NCBI RefSeq assembly: GCF_947179165.1 | Contig: NC_077237.1 | Coordinates: 14,965,523 to 15,029,522, forward strand | Source of the DNA: Solanum dulcamara | Taxonomy: Eukaryota > Streptophyta > Magnoliopsida > Solanales > Solanaceae | Direction of reading: 5' to 3' | DNA: 64,000 nucleotides | Part shown: positions 1-11,390 of the stretch, one piece after another | Position numbering within the stretch: position 1 is the first letter of the stretch | Layout of the letters: the number at the start of each line of letters is the position of its first letter | Notes under the pieces: model-generated | Told to the model about the DNA's origin: nothing | Seen by the model: the letters and a program-made list of their open reading frames with translations, nothing else | Database searches by the model: none | Translations under genes and position numbers: made by a program

Positions 1-2086
1 ACTCACTTTTCCATCACACAATGAGGAGATAAATGGGCCCACTTTTTTATATTCTCGCAATGCTTCATTCTCACGCAAACTTGGGAGGATCGTGTGAACA
101 TTATCCCTAACCCATGCGGGTATCTCCAAAAGGCCCATAAGGTTTGACTTAACCCATAGTTAATCATGTTTTCTTTTCTTTTTATTAAGGAAAAATAATT
201 TATTTATTTTTCAAATACAAATCTTATTTTATTATAATCTCTAAAATTTTCTATCAATTAAAAAAAATTAAAATTTCTCGCTGATATATCCATATTTTCA
301 TATCGAATACATCTTTCTCATCTCTAATACATCCCTCTCCTCTCGGATACATCCTTCTACTCTCAAATACATCTTTCCCTAACGTATCTGGATGTCCTCA
401 TTATCGGCTCTCTAATATATCCCTCCACTCTCAAATACATTCCTCTTTTATGTATCTGGATGTCTGATGTATCAAAATCCATAAATTTATGAGACTTTTA
501 TTATTTGAAAAAGAGTAGGTAAATTATGTAATTAACTCTAACGCTGTGAAATTTATATAAATTACAGATTTATTAATTGCATTGCACACGACTAAATTTA
601 ATTTATGTATGATGGTGCTCATTTCAAGGACAGTGTTATCGATAAAATAAAATATTTTTAGAGATTGAATTCGAGACTTTTAATTAATTGTGGAATGATT
701 TTGAACTATCTCAAATATTGATATTAATCACGTTCTTCATTTCACTTTTGAAAGAGAATACAAATAAAATATCAATAAGAAAAACAACCATGGTTAAGTT
801 TAATCATCACTGTTATTTTATACTGAAAAGTTCTTTAAAATTGTTGTCATTTGAAAACTACGGACAGTTTGAACAATTCAAAAGTTTAATGAAAGTTGAA
901 ACATAATTAATTGATGATTGAGATAAAATACAGATTAATCAATTATAATTAAGTAATATAGTGTATGAAAAGACAAATTCCATAAAGGATATGATATTTA
1001 ATTCAATTTAACATTAAAAACTAACTCATAAAGTAAGAATTGTTAAAATTCATATTGAAAAACTGGATCAAATAAAACATGATTAGCTCTTTCACTGATT
1101 GCTTTCATTTTTGGCCTTTTCAAGCTTCAATTATCTGATTGAGTCTAATGAGTTTTGTTTGGTGTTGGGTGCGAGAGATTTAATTTTGGGCTAGTTAAGC
1201 TTCAAATAATGATTAGCATCTTTCTCAATTAATGGAAAATTCTAATTTACTCTAATACCCCTCCCTCTTTCACGCATAGGTTTCACTCTAATTTTAAAAA
1301 TTATTTCATAAGAAGAGGACTGTTCAGTACCATATTTAGAGACCAAATTGAACTTGAAATTCTCCCATGATTAGGTAGCTTTGGGGTCGAATTAGACAAT
1401 TCAAGTGTCATACTTTTACGTAATATCAAAGTCAGGTCAGATGTAAGCCTTTAGAAAATCATATTCGTTGTGGAGGTGGAAATACTCCCAGTCCATAATG
1501 AGCACGCACATTTCGGACTATGAAATCACAAATAAAAAATGTTTGAATCCTAGCGTCAGGGGATTGATAATTAAAATATTGCACATTGGTGAATGAGTGA
1601 AATTTTGGAATCCTTTATAAGGCTAATGCATCATTTGTATTCATTAAAATTAAGACATTTGATCTGAATGCATATTTAAATATTATGATGTGTATTAAGA
1701 TTTGAAAGTTTAAAGCTGAATACAAATCATAAGATGTTGAATTTGGAGAGAAATCGAATAAACGTTCATGGAAGAAAAAAAAAGGGAAGAAAATCATCCA
1801 TGAAAGAAAGAGGAAAGAATCCCCCAAATTTGGTGAGAGGAAATGGAGATTACTAATAGATACAATGCCTCTAATTAATAAGTGTAGAAATATGTTAATT
1901 GGAAGATACACTTTTAAATTGAAAAATAGTTGTTTCTATCTTTAATTTAGATTTCTTAATTATGTAAAAATTCACTAATCTAAAAAATAATAAATTTGGA
2001 AAAAAAGTTAATACCTTCCTAATTATCAAAAAAAAATATTTTAAATAAAATATAAAGTTAAAATTATCATATAATATGAATCGAAG
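1..2086. other. AT-rich intergenic DNA, no gene seen
   Basis: Apart from the 20-bp tandem array listed separately, this stretch shows only AT-rich single-copy-looking sequence. The short open frames in it, for example near 688-906 and 1615-2098, are rich in Phe, Ile and Lys codons from A/T runs. They have no recognisable domain or start context, so I do not call them genes. Confidence 0.6.
303..445. repeat. 20-bp tandem minisatellite
   Basis: The core 'atacatc' recurs every 20 bases at 307, 327, 347 and 367. After a less regular block containing 'gtatctggatgtc', it reappears at about 415 and 435. The approximate unit is aatacatcyytctcntctc. The array is pyrimidine-rich on the plus strand. 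Arrays like this occur inside non-autonomous transposons, but I see no termini that define one here. Confidence 0.6.
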
Positions 2087-2318
2087 TACTACCTCCATTT
2101 TATTTTATTTTATTTTATTTCTATATTAAAAATAAATATTTTATTTTACTTGACCATTTTAATAAATCAAGAGAATTTTATTATTTTTTCCTCATATTAT
2201 TTTTAATATTATATAATTGTATAAAATATTAATAGTCAAATTTAAAATTTCAAAATATTATATATTTTTAAAATATATATTAAGTGAATAGAAGTCAAAT
2301 ATATGAAATGAAGTAAAT
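2087..2318. mobile_element. Possible degenerate Stowaway-like MITE
   Basis: The left end reads tactacctccattttatttt. The right end, reverse complemented, reads tacttcatttcatatattt. Both begin with TA followed by a pyrimidine-rich terminus of the general Stowaway kind, and the interior is almost wholly A/T. The inverted repeat is imperfect, so this is a weak call. It abuts the clearer MITE at 2321. Confidence 0.35.
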
Positions 2319-2320
2319 TA

Positions 2321-2853
2321 CTCACTCTATTCCACATTATCTGAATTTCTAAAATAATGCATACATATTAAGAAAATCTTTTAAGGATAAAATTTAAAAC
2401 ATATTTTCTTCTATTACCCTTTTATTTATTTCTAAGCCATTACTCAAAAAAAATTTGTATTTTACCTATAATAATTACTACCATAACAGAAGTTAAGAAG
2501 TCCATTTGATTTCCAATGTCAGATTTTCACGAGGAGCATTAAGCTTCACTTTTCAATTTGCTTAAAAGAGTAGATACGGAGATGGATAAGTTAAAAAATG
2601 AATTTTATGAAATACTAATAATATAAGTAGTTCGTTATTGGAAATTTTAGCTTCATAAAAATAATTAAATGTGAAATCATAAATATTCTTTATAAATAGT
2701 GTAAACATTAATTTTTAGAAAAATAAAACTTTATTAAAACAAAGCATAAACATGAAAAAAAATTCAAACATTTCTTTAAAACTTTGAACAATTCAATTAT
2801 TTTGAATAATAAAAAAAAGTTTTAAAAATTCAGATAATATGGAATAGAGGGAG
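2321..2853. mobile_element. Stowaway-like MITE, copy 1
   Basis: The terminal inverted repeats are clear. The left end is ctcactctattccacatta and the right end reverse complements to ctccctctattccatatta, each continuing into tctgaat. TA dinucleotides at 2319-2320 and 2854-2855 fit a TA target-site duplication, the signature of Stowaway (Tc1/mariner-derived) elements. There is no coding capacity. Both arms match the element at 4160-4498 in inverted orientation. This copy carries roughly 190 extra bases in the middle (about 2450-2640). Confidence 0.8.
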
Positions 2854-2855
2854 TA

Positions 2856-4157
2856 TTATCTAAGCTAACGTTTGACCCCAAATTTCCAAATATTCTTGGC
2901 AAGTTATTTTTAGATGAAATTTTGATAAAGTTTCACTATGTGTTTGGCCATAAATTTTCCCAAAAATATTTGAATGTTTCAAAAAATATTATTTTGTACC
3001 CGTAAGTTCTAAAAATTATTAAAAATTCTCATAAGTCTGTGTTATCATTTTATAATGAACATGTTTCATCAAAAAAAAACTTATAATATAATTGATAACA
3101 ATCAACAGCAACAAAATAACAATATGGGCAAGAGTAATGCATTAATCGAATTAAATATAAATTATTATTTTTCTCAATCTTGTCACTCAAACTATTTAAA
3201 CTATTTTTTTTAAAGAGGTAATAAATAAAGATGTTATTTAATGGTGTTAATTAATTGGTCATGTTAAAAACATCTTTATTTACTTAATGGAGTAAGTTAG
3301 CAGATAAATATTTGTTGTGGTGCTTTATAAAATATAAAAATTTGAAATAATTTTTAAATTTTTAATACTTTCTAAATATTAAAACTTGATCCAAATTTTA
3401 ATTTTTTCTAGAACTTGTTTGTTAAATATATTTATTAAGTAATAATAAATTTTATGATTAAATACTAATTTTTTTTATTATTTTTAATATTTTTCAAAAA
3501 TTATTTGGAGCTTAACGGCACCTTACACTGCCAAAGTGAACCATGGTTAAGAACCTGGACCACATTATATTATAAGGAAAGTAGAGTGATAAAACGAAAT
3601 TTGCCCTTCACACAATTCTAGATGGTACCATCCAATGGGCGCCGCAATTGACGATAAATTGTCTTTCTCAGAACTTGTCTTCTCCTGCCCACATGATTAT
3701 GTTCTTCACTCCACTCTCCTCATTCACTGCTTTTTTTTATATTTTATTTTAAAAAAAAAAAACTATTTACTTTCCTTCTACGCCGGTACTTTGACTTATT
3801 CCCCATCCACCACCTAACCACGCCTTTATTGCTACTCATTTTTACTTATCAAGAGTTAATTTAAAACAATTTTTAGAAATTAAATTAATTTAATATTTAA
3901 AATTTAGATATTTAAAAAATTATAAAAAAATATTATATAATGTATTTTTTCTCATATTAATATGATAAAAAACTACATCTTAAAATATTAATCAAAATTT
4001 ATATATTTTGACTTTTACAAAGCAAAACACAACAAATAATAGCACAGAAAATATTTCTAATTAATCATATACTCCTTGTGTTTCATTTTATATTTGATTT
4101 ATATTGAGTGACACTACTTAAGAAAATTTTTATGAAAAATTTCATTTTAATAATTAA
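2856..4157. other. Intergenic DNA with MITE-like fragments; no gene recognised
   Basis: The interval from about 2890 to 3000 begins with 'tgtttggccataaattttcc', a motif typical of hAT-type MITE edges in Solanaceae, but I cannot pair both ends. Positions 3520-3830 are less AT-rich and contain a 60-codon open frame at 3635-3817 starting MGAAIDDK. It has no family resemblance that I recognise and runs into a poly-Lys tract encoded by an A run, so I treat it as non-coding. Confidence 0.45.
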
Positions 4158-4159
4158 TA

Positions 4160-4498
4160 CTCTCTCTATTCCATATTAATTAAATTTTTAGAGCTTTTTT
4201 CATTTTTCAAAATAATTGAATTATCCAAAGTTCAAAAGAAATGTTTGAAACTTCTTTTATGTTTATCCTTTTCATTAATAAAATTTTGTAATTTTCTAAG
4301 GTTAAACTACACTACTTATAAAGTTATACTCCAATAAAGGACTCCTTGTATTTATGATTTTACATTTAATTGTATTTATGAGGTTGATTAAGCAAAAGGG
4401 TAATAGAGAAAAAAATATGATTCAAATTTTATCCTTAAATATTTTTTTTAATATGTGTGCATTACTTTAGAAATTCAATTAATATAAAATAAAGAAAG
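4160..4498. mobile_element. Stowaway-like MITE, copy 2
   Basis: The left terminus is ctctctctattccatatta. The right terminus reverse complements to ctttctttattttatatta. TA is present on both sides (4158-4159 and 4499-4500). The inner sequence matches the MITE at 2321-2853 in the opposite orientation, including a shared block around 'aaggataaaattt'. Both therefore belong to one family inserted twice within 2 kb. Confidence 0.8.
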
Positions 4499-4500
4499 TA

Positions 4501-5757
4501 CTTGATATATCTATTTAGCGATAAGGATAATATTGAAACTAATAATAAATTTTTCTTAATTTGTTAAAATTGAAACAGGCGAGTATTCACTAATTACCTC
4601 GTGATCATGGTAATACCCACTCGTATTTATTTCTTGTCAAACGGATTTAAGATATTTGTTCTTTATTATTGCATTTGTCTCACTTACAACAAAGTTCAAG
4701 TTACGCTGATAATTTTGGATGTCTCAGGCCAATCAATGTGGGAAAATTAATTGCTCTCACCTAATGCGTGCATCAAATCAGTGCATGACATGTGACTTTG
4801 ACACTAAATTAGAAATTCAAGCTCGTTCTTTTCTTACTTAACGACTTAAATTCACTATTCTTTTGCTTAGTGCCTGTTTGAATTGACTTATTTTAAGTAT
4901 TTTTAAATTCAAATAGTTTATAAATATTTTGATAAATTAAAAAAATAGTTTTAAATACTTGATTTTAAGATAAAATAATGAAAATAAATCAAAAATTATG
5001 AATTAGAATTTCTAACTTATGCTTAAACCAAAAGTCAATCTAGACTATTAATCTATTTGCTACACCATAGGTAAATTTAATTGTAATTTGGATACACTTG
5101 CTCCTTTTATCCGAGGTGAATGTATATACTATGACTTGAAACTAAGGCAAGTATTTGCGAACTGTAAAATAAATATATATGTAAAAATAGTATAATTTTA
5201 CTAATCCAATTTTCCAATTTTTTTTTTAAAAAATAAAGGATAAACCTGGCCTTCGAATTTAATACTAAATTTCCGTCATTATCTTTTACTATGTCTAATA
5301 TTATGAGAAAGAGCTGGTTTATTTAACAATATTTCTGGGTCATTATTACCACATTTGTCATCCTTGTAACATGTCCATTTTAATGACGGAATTAGATAGG
5401 AGTCTGCATTTGGTTAGATGGGAGTTGGTATGAATTGAGAATGATTCTTTTGTTGTGTCAAGCTACAAGGGGGAGGGAATAAACGACTCTTTAGCTATTC
5501 AAGGGGTACCTTTTTGTATATTTTATTTTGTATAGTACGTAATTGATAATGTAAATATAGTAATATACTCATCTATTGACTAATAACTCATTGATTCTAG
5601 ACTCAAATCTCAATGTCTAACAAGTCTTTAACATTTGGATACCTTTAGAAAAAGAGTTTATGGAATTGCTTTTTGGCCTTTCAAAATTGGTTTATGCACC
5701 TTTTACAAGGTTTTTGGCCTTAGGTGCGCCCAAGAAAAAAAACTTTTCTAACAAATA
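4501..5757. other. Intergenic DNA, with a possible hAT-type MITE at about 4868-5045
   Basis: The segment from about 4868 ('agtgcctgtttgaattgac') to about 5045 ('aaaccaaaagtcaatctag') has partly complementary ends resembling common Solanaceae hAT-type MITEs. The rest is AT-rich with no gene seen. Confidence 0.4.
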
Positions 5758-6160
5758 CTCCTCCGTTTTAATCGGGAGAAATGATTATTTTTTTTGCCTT
5801 TTACAAACTTTTTTAAATTTTATGTTCTTTTTTGAGGAGATCTCTATTTTTACGCACAAAAAAATAATCTTTAAATATCATTTTCTTCTATTTAAGTGAT
5901 AAAAGGTCAAGAGATTGTGTTTTCTCATTTTAATTTATTAAGATTTTAAGAGTCAATTTTTTAATTTTAATTATGAATTTAAATATAATTTATTTATAAA
6001 TTTTTGAAATAAAATTCACATATTTGAACACTATATAAAAATAAATCATAATATTTACAATTTAAAATATTTAAAAAACATAGAAAAAAATTGTGATCGA
6101 AGAATAACTTATTTAATTCTTAAAATTTGAATGATGTCATATAAATTGGAATAAATAAAG
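5758..6160. mobile_element. Probable Stowaway-like MITE
   Basis: It is bounded by TA at 5756-5757 and 6161-6162. The left end is ctcctccgttttaatcggg, close to the classic Stowaway ctccctccgt start. The right end reverse complements to ctttatttattccaattta. The inverted repeat is degenerate. The interior is A/T-rich and non-coding. Confidence 0.5.
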
Positions 6161-6165
6161 TATTA

Positions 6166-6460
6166 AGGGTCGTTTGATTGTTGATTCAAGAGGAGTTATC
6201 AATTATTAATTATAATTAATACAGCTTTATACATTGTTTGGTTGCAAGAATAAGAAAAAGAGACTTATTACCATAAAATCTATTCTAGCATAAATTATAT
6301 ACCGTAATATTTGATTGGTTGATTTTCTTTTTCACATGCAACATAATATTTGCATAACTAATCAGAAATTTTAAATATTAATAACTATTAATAATATTTA
6401 TATATATTTGTATGATTAATAGTCGCATAACTATAACCAACAAACAAACGCTACTAACTA
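6166..6460. mobile_element. MITE with gtttg-type inverted repeats
   Basis: The left end, gggtcgtttgattgttg, is complementary to the right end, accaacaaacaaacgctac, with a few mismatches. Such termini with the core 'cgtttg' are typical of small hAT-like MITEs in dicots. It lies directly next to the preceding MITE. The target duplication cannot be fixed by eye. Confidence 0.5.
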
Positions 6461-6599
6461 TATAGTGAAGTACTAAATATTCAAAAAACATATTCAAATA
6501 TAATACTTCCTCCATCCGGAGTCTTATGTGCTGAAAAGGTGCCTCCATAATTTAAATACAGGTTCTATAAAATGGTGATTAGATTAATAATTTATTATA

Positions 6600-7180
6600 T
6601 AGGACGAAGTGTTAATCAGTCAAGAATTCTTCACTTTCAGAATATAAAAGTTGTCGAAATGAGAATGTTTGTAGTAGATGTGTGAGCATACTAGGAGAGA
6701 TAGAAATATGAATAAGGATATTAAGGAGAAAGTGGGAGTAGTTTCGACGGAAGATAAAATGAAGAAAGAGAGATTGAGATGGTTCGGATGTGTGGAGAGA
6801 AGATGCACAAATGTCCCAGTGCAGAGGTGTGAGGGATTGGTGATAGATGATTTCATGTGAGGTAGATGTAAGCGAAGAAGTATTGGGGGAGGTCATTAGA
6901 CTGGACATGACGAAGTTTTAGCTTATCGAAGAAATGACATTAGATGAGAGGGTGTAGATGACATAAATTGAGATAGAAGGTTAGTAAGTGTTGGTACATT
7001 ATCTTATTTTCTATTCATATTAGTAGTCTAAACATTACTCATGTAGTTTCTTGTACCTTGATTATTCTATTTTATTGTAGTTTTTATCATGTTGCGATGT
7101 GCTAGTTTAATCACTATTTGTTACTTCTTATACTTTAATTACTTTTTTTGAAACTATTTCGTTTTTTTTTTAAAAATGTT
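6600..7180 (+). pseudogene. 3' end of a LINE (RTE-type) reverse transcriptase, fragment
   Basis: Reading on the plus strand from about 6660, the open stretch at 6678-6860 encodes a segment containing KVGVVSTEDKMKKERLRWFG followed by a VERR...VQRCE run. It corresponds to the extreme C-terminal end of the RTE-type LINE polyproteins common in Solanaceae, where a 'RLRWFGHV..R' block lies just before the 3' UTR. The frame is broken by stops at about 6858 and repeatedly afterwards. The following sequence to about 7180 ('cttgtaccttgattattcta', later 'ttactttttttgaaac') matches the 3' UTR style of the same elements. RT and endonuclease domains are absent, as expected of a 5'-truncated target-primed insertion. 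It is a dead fragment with no cellular function implied. Confidence 0.7.
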
Positions 7181-8900
7181 TATCACAGTCAACCCTTTCA
7201 CACCACACTTTGTGGAGTACAATAAATATGTTGATGCGGTTGTTGTAATACTTACTCCATTTCAATTTATTGATATCTTTTGATTTGGTAAAAGTTTAAA
7301 AAGAATTAAAAAAATTTGTAATCTAACATAATTCTTTATTATTTGTGTAGCTAAAATTATTTTTAGTAAGATTTTATTTTCAAAATTAAATTATTTTATG
7401 ATTTTTTGTTTTTGGAAGGACCAATAAATGTGCCATATAAATTACTCGCAAATGCGCTTTTTGTCCTATGTTTTCAAATTCACCTCTCCTTGTCAAAGTT
7501 GCAAACACCCTTGAAATGCGTGAGAAGTTAGCCAATGTGTCGCTGAAACGTCAGGATAAGGAAAATGCGTTTTACACTGGCAGGTGGAGGTTGGTTCGGT
7601 GCATTTACACGCGGTGACTCATTAGTGGGTGTAGCCGATAAGGTTGACTGGTTATTACCGGTCTCTTTCTACTTTTCCAAGGCCCAGTGCCAACTAGATG
7701 TGACAGGGGAATTGCTCAGTTTAATTGTATTTTTGCCGCAAAGTTACTCCACCAATCTTCATCTAATTTTATCTCAAGTAATTTTATAAAGGTCGATTTA
7801 ACAACAACAAAATTTTACTCTATTTGTTGACAATAATTTAATTTTCAGTTAATGCTTTAAAAATATTCCCCCTCTTTCTCCCTCTCAAGTTCAAAGCTTA
7901 ATATTCTTTTTTTTAAAAAGAGCATAAACGGCATAACAAAAATTTCATCCTTTTAACTTTTAAGTATAAAGTAGTTTTAGTAGCTAAGATTTCAATTAAA
8001 AGAAAAGTATTTCATGTATAAAAAATGTCCCTATATTGGTAAGATGTCAGTTTCTCCAATCTTTCAAATTGGGATTTTCTTCAAATTTGAAATTAAAGAG
8101 GGTAATTCGTGTGAAATGGTTTTGAAAACGCATCATTTTGAATTTTATAGTAGATTTCAAAGTTTATATTTTGTTAAAAAAAATATCATTTAAAATTTTG
8201 GAAAAAAAATAATCTATGCTCGATTTAAAGAGATTGTTCGTACAATGTAAAAAAAATTATATTAAAAAAATCATTAGATATTACAATTATTTACTAGTGA
8301 TTTTTTATAATATTAACGTGTATTTAAAAGTTTGTAATTGTAAATATTTATTTATAAATATAAAACATGGAGATATCGTTTTATCAATGCGACACCTTAG
8401 AATATTTCGATTTCTTATTTATGAACTATGATTTGTTCATTTGATAAGATTGTATAAGAATGGTGAAAATTTGATAAGTCTTCACAACTTGTGAGGTTTT
8501 CATATTTATATAAAAAAAAATGCAACTTAACAAATTTAATTTATATGTCCAAACAAAACTTTAATTTCATATCATTTGATTTTATATCGCATATCCAAAC
8601 GACCCTAAAAAAATTATTCTCATGCGAAAAGTAAAAATTATAATTTGAATACACAATTTAATTTGATCATAAAATATTTTTTTCAAATTTCTTACGCATA
8701 AAAAAAGCGATAAATTTTAAAAATAAATTACAAGTAATCTACAAATTTAATTCAAATTATACAACCTGAAATAGATGGAATATTTTCCCACTAGGTAGGG
8801 GATCATGGTAAAAATAGACCACGGTTAGGACGGATGAAAAATATAGATTAAAAAAACTATTTTTTAAAGAGAAAAAGGAAAAGAAAATTAATGCACATAA
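7181..8900. other. Intergenic DNA upstream of the ERF gene
   Basis: The sequence is mostly AT-rich. Positions 7253-7440 begin 'tactccatttcaatttattg' and resemble a decayed MITE. Positions 7560-7740 are notably richer in G and C and not obviously repetitive. The open frame there (7565-7789) has no recognisable domain. Positions 8420-8610 end in 'tatccaaacgaccctaaa', another hAT-type MITE edge. The last few hundred bases presumably include the distal promoter of the gene at 9445, but I recognise no defined element in them. Confidence 0.45.
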
Positions 8901-8906
8901 TGGGAG

Positions 8907-8923
8907 AGAGAGAGAGAGAAAGA
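8907..8923. repeat. GA microsatellite in the ERF promoter or leader
   Basis: A (GA)n run of about eight units lies about 520 bases before the start codon of the ERF gene, near the expected transcription start. GA/CT repeats are frequent at plant core promoters and are bound by GAGA-binding BBR/BPC proteins. A regulatory role here is inference. Confidence 0.6.
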
Positions 8924-8929
8924 GGCACA

Positions 8930-9444
8930 TAGCAGGTCTTTAAATTGAGAGGCAATCTTCAGTATTCCTCAGAGTGAAAAAAAAATCAGTGAGGCCACCT
9001 TAAAATATTGTGTGTGTATTTGACTTTCTTCTTTCCTTCTTCCCCCTCTCTAACATCCCGCTTCTTCAGATCCCTTTCTGTTGTCGTCTGTCTTTCAAAA
9101 AAAGATTTTCAAGTTCAAAATCCTTCACATATTTTATACAAAAATCAAGACTCCCTTTTGGGTGTTTTTGTTTTGAAAGCCAGGTGATCCAGAACAGAGA
9201 TCCAGGTTCTCTTTTTTAATTGTTTTCTTTGTCCAAGCAACCAGTAGGGTCTGTTTTTGAATCCCTCAGGTTGGTTTTTGGTTCTTGATTTTAACACAAA
9301 TCACTTTATAGAAAGTTTATTACCTCTTTTTTGTTGTAAAAATTTCTACCTGTTCTGTAGTTTTGACATAAGAAACAGGTGATTTAGCTTACTTTTTGTG
9401 AATTATTGGTTTTCCTTTTTTTGTGTGTGTTTTGATAATTAACC
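8930..9444 (+). promoter_or_regulatory. Probable 5' UTR of the ERF gene, ATG-free leader
   Basis: From about 8930 the base composition changes from AT-rich intergenic to CT-rich stretches (for example 9020-9095, 'tttccttcttccccctctct'), typical of plant 5' UTRs. No ATG occurs on the plus strand between about 8930 and the start codon at 9445, so the ERF start is the first ATG of the presumed transcript and no upstream ORFs are expected. Candidate splice donors (gccaggtgat at about 9180 and ctcaggttgg at about 9266) leave a leader intron possible. I cannot place the transcription start exactly. Confidence 0.5.
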
Positions 9445-10608
9445 ATGGCAGCAGCTATAGACATATACAGCAGCAGTAGCGGTAGCAGTAACAGCGGTTC
9501 AGTTTTATCAGATCCTTTAACAGAAGAACTTATGAAAGCACTTGAACCTTTTATGAAAGGTGTTTCATCTTCTTCTTCTTCTTCTTCTTATCCTTCTTCT
9601 CCATCTCCATCTTCTTCTTCACCTTCAACTTCATCTTCTTCTTTCTATCCTTTTGGTGAGCCCAATTTGTACACTGATTTCTGCACAATCCCATCAACGA
9701 CTACCCAAATGTTTTCTCAAGGGTATTCGTGTTTTAACCATATGGGTGTAGCTGAAACAGGTTCAATTGGGCTTAACCATCTTACCCCTTCTCAGATCTT
9801 GCAAATCCAAGCTCAGATCCAATTCCAGAACCAACAGCAACAACTACTATTACAATTACAACAACAGCAACAGAGCTTAGGTTTGTTAACACCCAATTCC
9901 ACATATCCTAAGAATTTGAATTCTACAAACTATCTTGGTCTGAAACCAGTTCCGATGAAGCAAACTGGTGGTGCTTCACAGAAATCCACTAAGCTTTATC
10001 GTGGAGTGAGACAACGCCATTGGGGCAAATGGGTTGCTGAAATTAGACTTCCTAAGAACAGAACCAGGCTTTGGCTAGGCACTTTTGATACAGCTGAAGA
10101 AGCTGCTTTGGCTTATGACAAAGCTGCTTATAAGCTAAGAGGAGAGTTTGCTAGACTTAATTTTCCGCATCTAAGGCATCAATTGAACAATGAATTATCC
10201 GATTTCAAGCCTTTGCATTCCTCCGTTGATGCTAAACTTCAAGCCATTTGCCAAAGCTTGGCCAATCCCAAATCAGGTGACTTGTGTTCTAAATCTAATT
10301 CCAAGCCAAGAAAGTCTAATAAAACCGCAGCAGCAGCTTTAGTGGATTCAGGTTCATCTCAAGATTGTACATCGAAGTCCGAAATCACCATAGATGATTC
10401 ATTGAAAGGAGAATTCAGCTATCCAAAGAATGCTACCGTCAAGATTGAAGCCTCATCATCATCATCCCCTGCACCATCTGTGGAATCATCATCTTCGCCT
10501 GAGTCTGATATTACTTTCTTGGATTTCGCTGAGCCATCGTTCGATGAATCAGAAAACTTCTTTTTACCCAAGTACCCCTCAGTCGAGATTGATTGGGCAG
10601 CTCTTTGA
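9445..10608 (+). CDS. RAP2-4: AP2/ERF transcription factor, DREB A-6 group (RAP2-4/WIND1-like)
   Basis: This is a complete, intronless 387-residue protein. The start sits in a strong plant context (aaccATGGC) and is the first ATG of the leader. In order it has an N-terminal acidic/hydrophobic motif [16 protein letters not shown] (residues 23-38), a Ser/Pro-rich segment (about 41-67), the group motif [14 protein letters not shown] (113-126), a Gln-rich stretch (to about 148), and one AP2 domain from Y185 ([12 protein letters not shown]) to about P241. After the domain comes [16 protein letters not shown], then Ser-rich and acidic regions, and the C-terminal EIDWAAL. The DNA-contacting YRG and WLGTF blocks are intact. 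Val at domain position 14 fits DREB proteins, while position 19 is Leu, as in A-6 members. The family consists of nuclear activators binding GCC-box or DRE elements in stress, light and wound/dedifferentiation responses. The exact role of this copy is inferred. Ortholog assignment within the RAP2-4 group is less certain than the group itself. Confidence 0.93.
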   Translation: MAAAIDIYSSSSGSSNSGSVLSDPLTEELMKALEPFMKGVSSSSSSSSYPSSPSPSSSSPSTSSSSFYPFGEPNLYTDFCTIPSTTTQMFSQGYSCFNHMGVAETGSIGLNHLTPSQILQIQAQIQFQNQQQQLLLQLQQQQQSLGLLTPNSTYPKNLNSTNYLGLKPVPMKQTGGASQKSTKLYRGVRQRHWGKWVAEIRLPKNRTRLWLGTFDTAEEAALAYDKAAYKLRGEFARLNFPHLRHQLNNELSDFKPLHSSVDAKLQAICQSLANPKSGDLCSKSNSKPRKSNKTAAAALVDSGSSQDCTSKSEITIDDSLKGEFSYPKNATVKIEASSSSSPAPSVESSSSPESDITFLDFAEPSFDESENFFLPKYPSVEIDWAAL

Positions 10609-10885
10609 AAATTTGTAGTATTTACTTTTTTTGTAATGTTGTAATCTTTAGGTTTTTATATATTATGTATGATGTCAGGTATGGCCTCCTGCAATGGTGT
10701 TTTTGACATTTGCAGAGGTCGGTCTAGTAGTTAATGGAGTCATCTAGAGAGTCATGTGAGTGTGTAATAGTAGTAGTGTCACTCCATCTTGTTCATGCTG
10801 TGGTTTTTGTATATGCATGAACCAAAAGGGAGTCTTTGTATGCGTCTTGTTGGTTTCTTAGCTTTAATATAATTATATCTAATGT
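10609..10885 (+). terminator. Probable 3' UTR and polyadenylation region of the ERF gene
   Basis: T-rich and TGTA-containing sequence follows the TGA stop ('ttttttgtaatgttgtaatc', later 'gtatgatgtcagg'), with an AATATAAT cluster at about 10865-10875. Plant cleavage signals are loose T-rich and A-rich elements, so the 3' end can only be placed approximately. The segment is less AT-rich than the DNA beyond it. Confidence 0.5.
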
Positions 10886-11390
10886 TTAGTATGTTTTTGG
10901 TCTTGTGCTCTTATATGATGATCATACAATATTTCATTATTCCAAAAATTTCACCTAGCTATTCCAACAAGAATATTGTTTTACACTTGCCTTGGATACC
11001 TTGAAACTGTTGATGCACATGGAAAAGGATCAATTTTTCCTGAGAGAATTGGCCGAGAGTGAAAAGAGAACTATTCTGAGTACTGACAAATTGAGGGCGG
11101 ACCCCACCACGTAATGTTTATCTCTTTTCCTCATGGGTGTACGTAGAGTGGTTGTAGTGTTAGTTAATTTGTCTGGTAAGGCCAATGAGTAACATTTAAG
11201 TTGCGTTTTTTCTTTCGTGGACCAGTTGCAAATGAAGATTAATCAACCGCCAACTTTCTGGCGTTAAATGCTATTCCATCTAGCTATCGCCAAAATCTTT
11301 CACGCCTCTTTTTTGTTGCATTCACGCGCCTCTTTTTCAGACATGTCCCAATAATTTTAACCTCCTTTTCATTATTGAAGAAATCTATAC
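10886..11390. other. Intergenic DNA downstream of the ERF gene
   Basis: I recognise no gene or RNA here. A short repeat of 'ttcacgc...cctcttttt' occurs twice near 11300-11340, which is weak evidence for a small transposon remnant. Confidence 0.4.

Noticed and set aside
3635..3817. Small gene starting MGAAIDDK
   Set aside because: There is no homology I recognise, it ends in a homopolymer-derived Lys run, and no supporting promoter, splice or codon pattern is visible.
9560..9751. Leu-rich frame overlapping the ERF gene
   Set aside because: It is an alternative-frame shadow of the serine codon run (tct/tca/tcc) in the ERF coding sequence.
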